Numbered from the stretch's first letter, positions 1-10,859 are shown. The stretch: 64,000 nucleotides of DNA from Trileptium ribeirensis (GCA_030248225.1 JASANE010012710.1:1-64000), one strand, 5' to 3'. The notes: generated by a model not told the origin, from the sequence alone. Made by a program: numbers and translations.

Positions 1-13
1 GAGACCAGTTCCG

Positions 14-31
14 TGGAGATCCGACCCGGAT
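14..31 (+). other. Primer-binding-site-like sequence, left palindrome arm
   Basis: TGGAGATCCGACCCGGAT begins with TGG and is 18 nt long. Its complement reads as the last 18 nt of a tRNA: end of a T-stem, a 7-nt acceptor strand, a U discriminator and CCA. The same sequence occurs inverted at 5649-5666 and 25146-25163. Here it points toward the palindrome centre, as it would downstream of a plus-strand LTR ending just left of the window. Confidence 0.55.
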
Positions 32-1635
32 CCACGGACTTATGAGAGAATAAGTAGGTACGTAAATCAATAAAATACAGTTGTTAAAATAACTTCACGA
101 ATATTGAACATAAAATTATATATAGGGCATCGTTGCAAATCCGATACCCGAGGCTTTAATTTAAGCCCTAACCGGTCCCGCTGCGCCCACTTTTAGGTAC
201 CCCATATGAAGATTTTAGAAATAACGCCCCGACAGGCGTGTCACCCCTCATTAGACTCCCCTTGTTGAGATTAGCCCAAAAATATATAGAACACCCCAGA
301 AGAGTACGCCCTGAACCCGCGATGAAATCCTTTAAACACCCTACCCGCGAGAAAATTCGTCATGGACCCTCTCCCGAAGAGCTCATTTTCCCCCTGTAGT
401 ACGAATACGGTCCGGTTATATACGATCTTAACTGAATGGCTTTGGGCTTGTAGTCCGCAATCCGGTGTGGTTTGGCACTCTGGCCATTCCCCAGGGAACC
501 TTCACCTTTTCTACACCTTTCCCTCGCTTTTCTTTTGTTTTGTTGAATTAAGCCTATTTTTTATGGAAATCGTTTCTAAAACACAATTTATATAAAATAA
601 GTGCTATTATTAAATTTGTATAAAGTTGGCTGAAAATTGTTAGCGGTTAGTAAGCATTTAAGTGGACCAAGCGAATTTGAAATTTATATAAAGCATTGTA
701 CGAAAGTGGCGGTTTACTATACGTTTATTAGCCGCCCGTCAAGCTAACTGCGTCAGCGAATATGACTGATAACGTCGGTTAATATCAATTTGGTATACAT
801 TTTATATAAAATTGATACTGCAATCCAACAGAGTCCTTATCAGTTAACAAAGAATATACTTGAACATAGTACTAAAACTGTTCGGACGGTCCAAGAGGTT
901 GTTGTCGAGAAAATAAGCTTGACCTCGTCAAGTTTGTAAACATTTGTATTAAGCTGTGCGAACCAAGTATCTTTTAATATTAAACTTATAGCCGCTTTGA
1001 GTAAATAAACGCTTTAATATTGAATCTATATAGAAGGTGACCACTGCATCTGTACAGTGAGTAAACAAAGCTCGTTTTTACTGTTAGCTTCATATAACTT
1101 CTCTACCTGGATTCTTATAGAGTTATTAGCCGAGATTCTTATCACTCGTTAGCAAAGTAATATAAAAGTTGCAGGGACCACCGTGACTACGTTTAATATA
1201 AACGACCCTGTAAGCTTAGTGTTTGTTTAACGCAAAGCTAGTAGTAGAAGTTTGGAGGAATTTTCTCGTCGGTACAGCATACTTCGATGTTAAAGCTGGG
1301 TTTTACCTCGTGTTTAGAGTATTGGCTTTGCAGTAGCTTAAATTTACAAAGGCGTATATTAATTTTACTAGAGTAATAAAACGTTTTCTTATATAAACTT
1401 TAAGTAATTTTAGACATCAAATTTGTAGAAATATGATCGGAATTCGTTCCGATAAGAGTATTTATTTAATTAAGTAAGATTTCGTATAAAATCGGTCCGA
1501 AATTCATCGAAAATCGGACCGATAAGATTGTTTGTTTTGATTAAGCGAGGTTAAATCAGGATAAATCGGACTAAAGTGCTGAATAAGCACTCTAACTGTC
1601 CGAAAGTTCAAAAAATTCAAAAATTTGAAATCCAG

Positions 1636-1673
1636 TATAAAAGCAGAACTGCAAGAAACTGACAGCGTTCAGT
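1636..1673 (+). promoter_or_regulatory. Possible core promoter in left palindrome arm
   Basis: TATAAAAG at 1636-1643 is followed 35 nt later by TCAGT (1669-1673), an arthropod or retroelement-like initiator. An AATAAA lies about 440 nt downstream at 2109. The order resembles the U3-R part of an LTR. No transcript evidence is available. Confidence 0.35.
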
Positions 1674-2108
1674 ATGACTTCGACAGCGCAGAGGTCGTTC
1701 GGTTTGCAGAACGGCTCTGGCGCTCTTCGGTTTTCCAGTGTTTTTGCTTATTGATGGCTTAGTATTTACGATTGGTTTTGCGCTTTGGTTCGTGGATGGA
1801 TGGATGCGTGCGATGGACGACCGTGGAACGAAGGACTGTAAGTGTGGACAGGGAGGCGGTTAGGGTAACCGTATACTTTCGACAGGTAGATTCAAAGCTC
1901 GATAGTTAATTCGTAAGATGAAAACAGCACGGCAGTAAGCGTATCAAAGTACAGTGTTCTGCCTCCCCTGTCCACACTTTCCCTTTTACATGATAGCCCT
2001 GCCCGTCCTAGCTCGTCCCAAGGATCCACTGTCACTGTTAGCCGTTTGCACTTAGATCAATCCCGAAGTCATACTGGACCTCCCTCGGTCATTCAAGATT
2101 AGGACACA

Positions 2109-2131
2109 AATAAAGCGTAACACTTACGCTT
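2109..2131 (+). terminator. Possible poly(A) signal with hairpin, left arm
   Basis: AATAAA at 2109-2114 is followed by a perfect 8-bp stem with a 3-nt loop (AAGCGTAA, CAC, TTACGCTT). The unit is conserved in mirror image in the other arm. It may end a transcript started near 1671. Confidence 0.35.
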
Positions 2132-3550
2132 AGACTTAATTTACATGCTCCCCTGAGCCTGAGTTAGGATCGAAAAGTTTGAGTATTGAGCTGACCGAGG
2201 TTAAACAAACATTTTACATGAAAATATATTGGCTAAACAAGACGTCTCGACTAGTACTCCCGAATCATCCACGGTCACGCACGCGTTTTACTCAGCCGTT
2301 ATCAAAGTTCATTTGCAAGGTCTTACGCGTTTTTACGGTTTTCTGGACGCGGAGCCGTCCATACGTGTTCTCGCTGTTTTGTTAATAGGGATTTATCAGT
2401 GTTTGTGATTAGTTTGCTCTGGGAGCTCAGCTAAAAGTTTGGCAATAATGCAGTATTGATGCAGGCCTTATCTGTACGCGGAAAGTTGCGTTAAACCGCG
2501 AGGTAAGCATATTGAGTTACCGCCCTGCAAGTGAGACCGCCCGCCCATGTAAAAAAGTCGAAGTACCTTAAGAATTTCTTCCAGATACTCGGTTAGAAAT
2601 ATCACTCTGATCCTTACGAGGATCCGAGCTATGAATTAGTACCTAGCACGTTCAAATATCACATTGGGAATACAAACCCGACGACCCTAAAGGGGCCCGT
2701 TCCCACCGAAATGTGAAACTTTGAGTATCTTAGGATCTACTCCAGGAATATAGCTGAAACCTTGGCAGTTTCTTCGTAGGACTGTTCACTCACGAATAGG
2801 ATTATAAACGTATTCTAGCGATACGTTATTTTTTTTTTGTCTTGTGCGTGTACTTCGTTACGGTACATACCTGTAAGATATTTTATAATCCTATTCGTGA
2901 GTGAACAGTCCTACGAAGAAACTGCCAAGGTTTCAGCTATATTCCTGGAGTAGATCCTAAGATACTCAAAGTTTCACATTTCGGTGGGAACGGGCCCCTT
3001 TAGGGTCGTCGGGTTTGTATTCCCAATGTGATATTTGAACGTGCTAGGTACTAAATCAATAGCTCGGATCCTCGTAAGGATCAGAGTGATATTTCTAACC
3101 GAGTATCTGGAGAAATTCTCGAGGTACTTCGACTTTTTTACATGGGCGGGCGGTCTCACTTGCAGGGCGGTAACTCAATATGCTTACTCGCGGTTTAACG
3201 CAACTTTCCGCGTACAGATAAGGCCTGCATCAATACTGCATTATTGCCAAACTTTTAGCTGAGCTCCCAGAGCAAACTAATCACAAACACTGATAAATCC
3301 CTATTAACAAAACAGCGAGAACAGATGGACGGCTCCGCGTCCAGAAAACCGTAAAAACGCGTAGACCTTGCAAATGAACTTTGATAACGGCTGAGTAAAA
3401 CGCGTGCGTGACCGTGGATGATTCGGAGTACTAGTCGAGACGTCTTGTTTAGCCAATATATTTTCATGTAAAATGTTTGTTTAACCTCGGTCAGCTCAAT
3501 ACTCAAACTTTTCGATCCTAACTCAGCTCAGGGAATCATGTAAATTAAGT

Positions 3551-3575
3551 CTAAGCGTAAGTGTTACGCTTTATT
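3551..3575 (-). terminator. Possible poly(A) signal with hairpin, right arm
   Basis: Mirror image of the unit at 2109-2131: AATAAA on the minus strand at 3575-3570, then the same 8-bp stem-loop. Confidence 0.33.
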
Positions 3576-4010
3576 TGTGTCCTAATCTCAATGACCGAGG
3601 GAGGTCCAGTATGACTTCGGGATTGATCTAAGTGCAAACGGCTAACAGTGACAGTGGATCCTTGGGACGAGCTAGGACGGGCAGGGCTATCATGTAAAAG
3701 GGAAGTGTGGACAGGGGAGGCAGAACACTGTACTTTGATACGCTTACTGCCGTGCTGTTCCATCTTACGAATTAACTATCGAGCTTTGAATCTACCTGTC
3801 GAAAGTATACGGTTACCCTAACCGCCTCCCTGTCCACACTTACAGTCCTTCGTTCCACGGTCGTCGTCCATCGCACGCATCCATCCATCCACGAACCAAA
3901 GCGCAAAACCAATCGTAAATACTAAGCCATCAATAAGCAAAAACACTGGAAAACCGAAGAGCGCCAGAGCCGGTCTGCAAACCGAACGACCTCTGCGCTG
4001 TCGAAGTCAT

Positions 4011-4048
4011 ACTGAACGCTGTCAGTTTCTTGCAGTTCTGCTTTTATA
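4011..4048 (-). promoter_or_regulatory. Possible core promoter in right palindrome arm
   Basis: Mirror image of the promoter at 1636: TATAAAAG on the minus strand at 4048-4041 and TCAGT at 4015-4011. The two promoters face each other across the loop. Confidence 0.33.
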
Positions 4049-5648
4049 CTGGATTTCAAATTTTTGAATTTTTGAACTTTCGGACAGTTAGAGTGCTTAT
4101 TCAGCACTTTTAGTCCGATTTCTGATTTAACCTTGCTTAATCAAAACAAACAGTCTTATCGGTCCGATTTTCGATGAATTTCGGACCGATTTTATACGAA
4201 ATCTTACTTAATTAAATAAATACTCTTATCGGAACGAATTCCGATCATATTTCTACAAATTTGATGTCTAAAATTATTTAAAGTTTATATAAGAAAACGA
4301 TTTATTACTCTAGTAAAATTAATATACGCCTTTGTAAATTTAAGCTACTGCAAAGCCAATACTCTAAACACGAGGTAAAACCCAGCTTTAACATCGAAGT
4401 ATGCTGTACCGACGAGAAAATTCCTCCAAACTTCTACTACTAGTTTTGCGTTAAACAAACACTAAGCTTACAGGCTCGTTTATATTAAACGTAGTCGACG
4501 GTGGTCCCTGCAACTTTTATATTACTTTGCTAACGAGTGATAAGAATCTCGGCTAATAACTCTATAAGAATCCAGTAGAGAAGCTATATGAAGCTAACAG
4601 CTAAAACGAGCTTTGTTTACTCACTGGACAGATGCAGTGGTCACCTTCTATATAGATTCAATATTAAAGCGTTTATTTACTCAAAGCGGCTATAAGTTTA
4701 ATATTAAAAGATACTTGGTTCGCACAGCTTAATACAAATGTTTACAAACTTGACGAGGTCAAGCTTATTTTCTCGACAACGACGCTACTTGGACCGTCCG
4801 AACAGTTTTAGTACTATGTTCAAGTATATTCTTTGTCAACTGATAAGGACTCTGTTGGATTGCAGTATCAATTTTATATAAATATTATACCAAATTGATA
4901 TTAACCGACGTTCTCAGTCATATTCGCTTTGTTGACACAGTTAGCTTGACGGGCGGCTAATAAACGTATAGTAAACGGCCACTTTCGTACAATGCTTTAT
5001 ATAAATTTCAAATTCGCTTGGTCCACTTAAATGCTTACTAACCGCTGACGAAGTTTCAGCCAACTTTATACAAATTTAATAATAGCACTTATTTTATATA
5101 AATTGTGTTTAGAAACGATTTCCATAAAAGATGCGGCTTAAGTAAACAAAACAAAAGAAAAGCGAGGGAAAGGTGTAAAAAGGGTGGAGGTTCCTGGGGA
5201 ATGGCCAGAGTGCCAAACCACACCCGGATTCGGACTCAGCAAGTCCGTCCGGTTAAGATGATATGTAACAGGACCGTATTCGGTCTACAGGGGGAAAATG
5301 AGCTCTTGGGAGAGGGTCCATGACAAATTTTCTCCGGGTAGGGTGTTTAAACGGTTCCCGTGGGTTCAGGGCATACTTTTCTGGGGTGTTCTATATATTT
5401 TTGGGCTAATCTCGACGAGGGGAGTCTAATGAGGGGTGACACGCCTGTCGGGGCGTTATTTCTAAAATCTTCATATGGGGTACCTAAAAGTGGGCGCAGC
5501 GGGACCGGTTCGGGCTTAAATTAAAGCCTCGGGTCTGGGGATCCCAACGATGCCCTATATATAATTTTATGTTCAATATTCGTGAAGTTATTTTAACAAC
5601 TGTATTTTATTGATTTACGTACCTACTTATTCTCTCATAAGTCCGTGG

Positions 5649-5666
5649 ATCCGGGTCGGATCTCCA
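5649..5666 (-). other. Primer-binding-site-like sequence, right palindrome arm
   Basis: Minus-strand TGGAGATCCGACCCGGAT directly follows the inner end of the LTR at 5667-7745. A genuine 3' LTR should not be followed by a primer-binding site. Its presence means this LTR also acts, or once acted, as the 5' LTR of the palindromic unit. Confidence 0.6.
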
Positions 5667-7745
5667 CGGAACTGGTCTCATTAGAAAGACCGTAAAATTT
5701 CCTACAAGAAATGTTGAGTACAAAATTTCGGAATTCCCAACGGTTCCGGAGTTATGGGCCGGAGCCGATATTTTCGACACCAAATTTGCTAACTTTTCTA
5801 ATTTTATTTCTTATCTGAACCAGCGAAATTGAACGCTGGTAGGTAATATTTCGTAATGTTATACCAATTACCAGTGTAGCGAGCACTGGTAAATTTTATA
5901 TTTTTGATTTCCTCTTATAATTTTCAAGAAATTGTCTCAATCGCTGTTCGCTCTCGGGCGGACAGCCACATCTTTGTGGTCCTCATTCGTGAGGACGGTC
6001 GTGACGGGTATCCGGCACGGCCAGTCATTCCGACAACGATTCATAACCAACTTTGTGGTCCTACCATTCAGGGCAGGGCAATTTCTACTGAGTCCACTTG
6101 TACTGGGTTCAGCGGGGGAGTCGTACAGTCCTAAAATTCCCTGCAAATCGAGTATGGCAAGGGCTCGCCATACTCGCGTTCAGCACCTGTAAAACACCAG
6201 CTTGCAGGCGTAAAATCTCTAAAATTCCTCCTAAAAACACGTCAAATACGTTACGCTCTATGGATCATACTTCCAACCTAAAAATTACAAAAATGTAACA
6301 AAATATGACAACCAAGGTGCACAAAGTCATGGTAAAACGCAGGCGCTTTTATGGCCTGATCAATCCAATAAACAGTACAATTACAGCACGAAACGATCAT
6401 AAAATAGTATGCAATGGTAACAACAGGGCGGCGCTTTTATGGCCTCGTATTATAACAATGAACGGTATGAATATAATATAGCATTCAGACACAAATGGTT
6501 AACAATCATTATCCCGATCAATTTGCTGGATTTGTACCTGAAAATATGTATAGACAACAACATCGATTCAACGGTACACAATTATACAAATACGATCCTG
6601 ATAGTATATGTATATACTGAACGCGTGCCTTTATGGCCACAAGAAGTACCACAACATGATATCAATTGTACGTAATCCAAACATATACCAATGATGCTTT
6701 TATGGCCAACGATAATATGATAGAAGTCATAACAATGCCAATATATATATACATATATACCCAGGCGTGCCATCGGGGCACTACAATAGATGGATACAAA
6801 TACCTGTATATACGGTTACGATTCCTTGACAAATATCCATCCCTGAAATAGCAATAACGATACCCATTTTGATCAAAAATGTCGGCGGTGCAGGCCGAAA
6901 TACTAAAAATACGCGTCGGTTACATAGCGGGACTATTTGGGCCTAATTATTCCGTGTATCTTTATATAGATGTACCTGATACCATTGAATTTGTTTCAAT
7001 TACGTACATATATATACTTTGGTTTTAATTCTGTCTCAATTATTAATATGTACCTGATAAGTTCTGGTTCGTCGTAATTACGTACTTATATAGCTGTATC
7101 GATCTTGCGAATCATTTCAATTACTGGTTTGCGCATATAAAATGGTTCGAGGTGTGTGCCAGTTAGGCAGTCTACATATGAAGTGACAACAGGGCTGTAT
7201 GGTCGATGGTATATATACACTCAATATATATATTTGTTTGCGCCAAGAGGCGATTAATTGATTCTGCTTACATAGGTGTACATATTATAAAGCGAGGGTG
7301 GGTTCCGTTCCCTTTTGGGCTATTCCCGTTGGGTGTCCCAGGTTGGGGAGACACTGGGGCTGAATTCGGAAATGTTGGCCACTATACATGTGGTCATGAT
7401 TATTAGGGAACTCAACTAAATGTTGACCATTACACTATGGACAGGATTTTCGGTACTCGGAAAAATGTTGTCCATTATACTGTGGACAGGATTTTTTGGT
7501 ATTCGAAAAAAATGTTGTCCATTATACTATGGACATAATTATTGGTGGTCGAAAAAATGTTGACCATTGCACTGTGGCCAGGTTTATTTTTGTTCGAAAA
7601 AATGTTGACCATTGGGGTGTGGTCGGAATTATCGTAAAAGTTGACCATTACTATGTGGTCAAGATTATGGGTTCTCGATAAAAGTTGGCCATTAGGCTGT
7701 GGTCAGGATTATCCACCTCGTAACGATCCGTAAGGATCTGTTACA
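5667..7745 (-). repeat. 3' LTR (shared with palindrome)
   Basis: Nearly identical to 25164-27254, with a few substitutions and small indels. On the minus strand it starts TGTAACAGATCC at 7745, which is a normal TG start. No matching CA end is obvious before the primer-binding site. It contains a hairpin array (7371-7712), TA-rich microsatellite stretches and four copies of a GC(C/T)TTTATGGCC motif near 6343, 6431, 6625 and 6693. On the minus strand that motif reads CCATAAAAG or CCATAAAGG and could serve as a TATA-like element. Confidence 0.9.
7371..7712. repeat. Array of eight covarying hairpins in LTR
   Basis: Eight units spaced about 36-48 bp (starts near 7375, 7423, 7468, 7515, 7560, 7605, 7641, 7685). 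Each has the form TTGnCCA, 7-8 nt, TGGnCA. The two arms pair, and the variable base changes on both sides in several units: TGTCCA/TGGACA in units 3 and 4, TGACCA/TGGTCA in unit 7, G.U-type pairs in units 1 and 8. Units 2 and 5 have one mismatch. The array lies in the first 370 bp of the LTR on the coding strand. Confidence 0.85.
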
Positions 7746-9683
7746 TCTCTTAATGTTTTAAGGGAAAATTATTTGACTTTTTACTTGGGGTGGGAAGATT
7801 AAGTACGAGTTCTAAGGGTGGTTTGTCGGGGATTTTGGGTTTCGTTCTGAATGTTTTAGGTTGTTACTTTATATTCTCGCGGTTACTTTTCGTACGGCTG
7901 TTTTACTTGGTTTCGACGGGTATTTGTGTCTTTGGTTTACCTAGTTTGTCGAGCGTAGGGGCTTCACTACTCCTTCTTTTCTCGGTAGAGATCGGACTCA
8001 CTGGAGTCATGAGCCCTACAAAAATTTACCCTGCCATTTATATTTGCCCCCACGGTCGCTAAAGGCGACCTATGTACAAGCACAAATAGATAAAAATGAT
8101 CCATCACTAAATATATGGTACAACCAAACTTCAAATTTCCTTCGGGGTTTATATATCCAGCTTTTCGACCAGCGATGGGGTTTCATTTATGACCGCTGGC
8201 TATTTTAAAATTGTCGTTTGCAGTTAATATTAAGTTTACGGGCGTTGATTTATTCTGTTTCATTTGGTCCACTTTTATAGGTGGTTTCTTATGGGAGTTC
8301 CTGGTTCTGTTATGTGGATATTGTGAAGGTTCCTCAGGTTTCCTATAAAATTTCTAGCGAAATCGGTCTTTATGACCTTCTTTCCTATAAAATTTCCGAC
8401 GAAATCCTAACGGTCTTTATGACCTTCTCTTAATTTTTAAAGGGAAAATTATTTGACCTAACACCTGGGGTTAGAACATTATTCTGGGGTGTTCTTTGGG
8501 GGTGTGTTCTAAACAGGATCGAAACAAGTCGATCCTTCAAAAAAGGCGAATGAGCAAGGTTTTACATTGCCGTCTCTTTCCACTGCCATATTCATACAAC
8601 CATGATACAAAACAATCATCACAGTCAAAACATTATGACAATCATCACGATGACTTGTCCTAAATTTCTGAGAAGGTGGTTGAAACTTAGTTTATTAAGT
8701 TTACCACTGTTGGTGATAAGTACTTTTACTGTACTTTTAAAGTATCCGTAAGCTTTAGTATAAACTGATTTTGACAATTTTGCTACACTTTTATGGATAT
8801 TATCGTGGTTTTCTTGGAACAACGAGTGCTGCTGGGAACCAAACTTGAGGTTCCTTTTATGATGGGTTGAGCGGCCACTTCTACAGGGACTAACGTTGTT
8901 GTTTTAGAGAGGACAATGTCCTCCTTTAGACGGCTCTTTCCTTGCGGTTTCCTTGACGTTTCCTAGGGTACTTTATGTGCGTTTCCTTAGGGTTAAACAG
9001 GGTTCCTGGGGAGGAACCCGTACAAAAATAAATCCAGACATAAATCTTTATGACGACGATGCCGATGATGACCACGACGACGATGATGCGCTAGTGGACG
9101 TTTAGGGCAGTCTGAGGTAGTCGAAACTCAAAATATTAATTTTACGGTGGTTACTGATAAGAGTTTTTGATATGTAACGCTGCTTTTACAAGCTGTCTCT
9201 GAGCTAAAACTTGGACAAATTTCGGGGAAGAAGTTGCTTGGAATAATTTCAGAGGGGTTGGGGAAGAGAGGGTTCCACTGGGATTAGGGCTTCAGGGACC
9301 CTGTTGTCAGGAGTCCAATCGATACTGAAGAAATAAATAGATCGGGCACGTTGCAAAACTCGCAAGTCCTTACATTCTAAGCTTGAAAATTGTCAAAATT
9401 CTGACCTTAGTTCGTCCTTGCGTCCTCGCTAATCTGAATCCTTGCACCAAATTTTGGGTATCCGACTTCCTGTAATTATGATCCGCATACAAGCACAAAT
9501 AATAACAAAGCACAATATCAAAGTTTTCATACCGATACAGTACATTCATATGTCAATACAATACATTCATGAACAATTCACATTCCAATAATCATAATTG
9601 TCACTTCAACCAGTAGTGAACGGGCTATTTCAATTTATTTCAATGCGTTCATGTTCCAAAAATTCTAATCCATTCTAATAAAT
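7746..9683 (-). other. 3' untranslated region of the retroelement
   Basis: No open frame of substance is present. A short purine run (AAGAGA, minus strand) sits directly before the LTR and is a weak polypurine-tract candidate. About 30 bp of this LTR-adjacent sequence is repeated near 8427-8460. A GAC/GAT-rich low-complexity stretch lies at 9050-9090. An 11-nt CCTATAAAATT motif and a GGTCTTTATGACCTTCT motif are each repeated within 8340-8430. Confidence 0.6.
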
Positions 9684-10859
9684 TCAATATTTTCTTTGTA
9701 ATTGGTCTTCCAACCAACGTCTCAAATTGTCGGCGAAATGCTCACTAATTACTGGTTCCCAATTTTCATTTACATAGCTTTTGGTACAGTCCCACGCAGT
9801 AGGTGACTGTAATTCCGAAGAAAACGACGGCCTATGCATACTTACTTTGCTTAGCATATGAGGCTTATTTCGCTGAAATTCGGCATAGGCCTCCTGAAAT
9901 TCAGTCGACCAAGCCGTCATATCCGATACAAAATTCCAATACGGTGGGGGTGGCATTACAATAGCAGTAGCAGAGTCTGCTAGCAGATAATCAAAGGTAC
10001 ACAGATAATGTCTCAGTCGCCGTACAACATGGCGAGGAGAGTCCAACGGGTGCTTTTCCCATGTTTTCTTTCGCAAGGCAGATAAATATCCGCCTATTAT
10101 GACAATAGCTTGAGTTTGTGGGGTTGCCAAACAAACAGCCATTCGGATAAGAAATTCCATAGTTGCTTTTGGCCAGCTATGGACGAAGTAATCTGGTCTT
10201 TCGTTGAGTTTTAACAACGAGGCGGCGGTAGCATCGCCGAGAATTATAGTGGTGGGCCATGAGACGATTCCGCTTTTGTGGAAGGTGCGAATTTCTTGTA
10301 ATAATCGTCCCATCACATTGTGACAATTTCTTGGGCGACGGCCCATTTTAAAATCCTGAGGTCCAACGCCTATGCCCCAGAAGCTATCGGAAGGATTAGC
10401 TTCCAGAAGCTGGGCTTCTCCTGTGGATAACAGTATATGTTTTAAGGTGGGCAGGTCGAACTTGGGCAATAATACGGTTCGCATTAGATGAGGCAGGACG
10501 GGGCGAAGAAGTTGGGCATTTACCTCGTCCAAAAATTGTTGTTTATTTCTTCGGGCAATGGATTTGACATCTCGAGCTCCCAATCGAAGATCTTTGATAT
10601 CTTGACGGGCTTGATCCTCGTTAAAAAGATAGGTAACGAGTAATTGATATCCTTGTTCTGTGGAATTGTATTCGATGGGATAATGTTGAATTGTTTGATC
10701 GAGGGCGGCCATGTTCGACAACATAGGCCAACGAGTGCCTTTGGAAAGAAAGATTTCGATCGGCTTCGAATAGTCGATGAAATAATACGGCACGGAAACG
10801 GAATTTTCATGCGATTTGTTGATACCAGCGTATCGCTTCGGTCCTTTGAGATAATTCAT
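9684..10859 (-). CDS. NADAR (YbiA/DUF1768-like) domain protein of the retroelement
   Basis: A 391-residue frame, the last coding unit before the 3' LTR. Residues about 25-192 follow the NADAR pattern: LSNM at 47-50 (family SNF), STEQGYQ at 67-72 (family S.EH.FQ), KFD at 133-135 before a helix, TGEAQLLEANPSD at 146-158, FWGIG at 160-164, then N181, MG at 183-184 and IR at 190-191 (family WG.G..N.LG..L...R). NADAR proteins are N-glycosidases acting on ADP-ribose-type linkages; bacterial members act in riboflavin-intermediate removal or remove ADP-ribose from DNA guanine. Residues about 200-390 form a second domain with ILGDAT, VIIGG and PPPPYW, faintly like an SGNH hydrolase without its serine. 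The frame is the same as pol; three stops (11085, 10896, 10860) separate them. The first ATG at 10859 may not be the original start. Confidence 0.82.
   Translation of the reverse strand: MNYLKGPKRYAGINKSHENSVSVPYYFIDYSKPIEIFLSKGTRWPMLSNMAALDQTIQHYPIEYNSTEQGYQLLVTYLFNEDQARQDIKDLRLGARDVKSIARRNKQQFLDEVNAQLLRPVLPHLMRTVLLPKFDLPTLKHILLSTGEAQLLEANPSDSFWGIGVGPQDFKMGRRPRNCHNVMGRLLQEIRTFHKSGIVSWPTTIILGDATAASLLKLNERPDYFVHSWPKATMEFLIRMAVCLATPQTQAIVIIGGYLSALRKKTWEKHPLDSPRHVVRRLRHYLCTFDYLLADSATAIVMPPPPYWNFVSDMTAWSTEFQEAYAEFQRNKPHMLSKVSMHRPSFSSELQSPTAWDCTKSYVNENWEPVISEHFADNLRRWLEDQLQRKY

Larger units (their letters stand above)
1..5680. repeat. Giant palindrome (foldback) with 2.8-kb arms
   Basis: Arms 1-2808 and 2882-5680 are reverse complements over nearly their full length, with scattered mismatches and small indels (my estimate is about 95% identity by eye). 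The loop is 73 bp (2809-2881). Both outer ends carry the same primer-binding-site and LTR-edge sequence found at the inner end of the 5' LTR near 25134-25180. The left arm starts exactly at the window edge, so an inverted LTR probably continues to the left. No long open frame exists in the arms; short ones are mirror images of each other. Each arm holds a TATA box with a possible initiator and a downstream AATAAA, all pointing toward the centre. It could be a head-to-head dimer of a non-coding LTR element or a separate foldback transposon. The palindrome is directly visible; its origin is inference. Confidence 0.93.

Noticed and set aside
2974..3763. Short open frames in the palindrome arms
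   Set aside because: They are mirror images of each other, lack any domain and have no conserved start. Typical chance frames.
7371..7712. CRISPR-like array
   Set aside because: The repeats are imperfect, spacers are as similar as repeats, the array sits in an LTR and the genome is eukaryotic.
9684..10859. NADAR gene as a captured host gene next to the element
   Set aside because: It lies inside the LTRs, in the pol phase, and a diverged second copy keeps the same Pol-tail neighbour.
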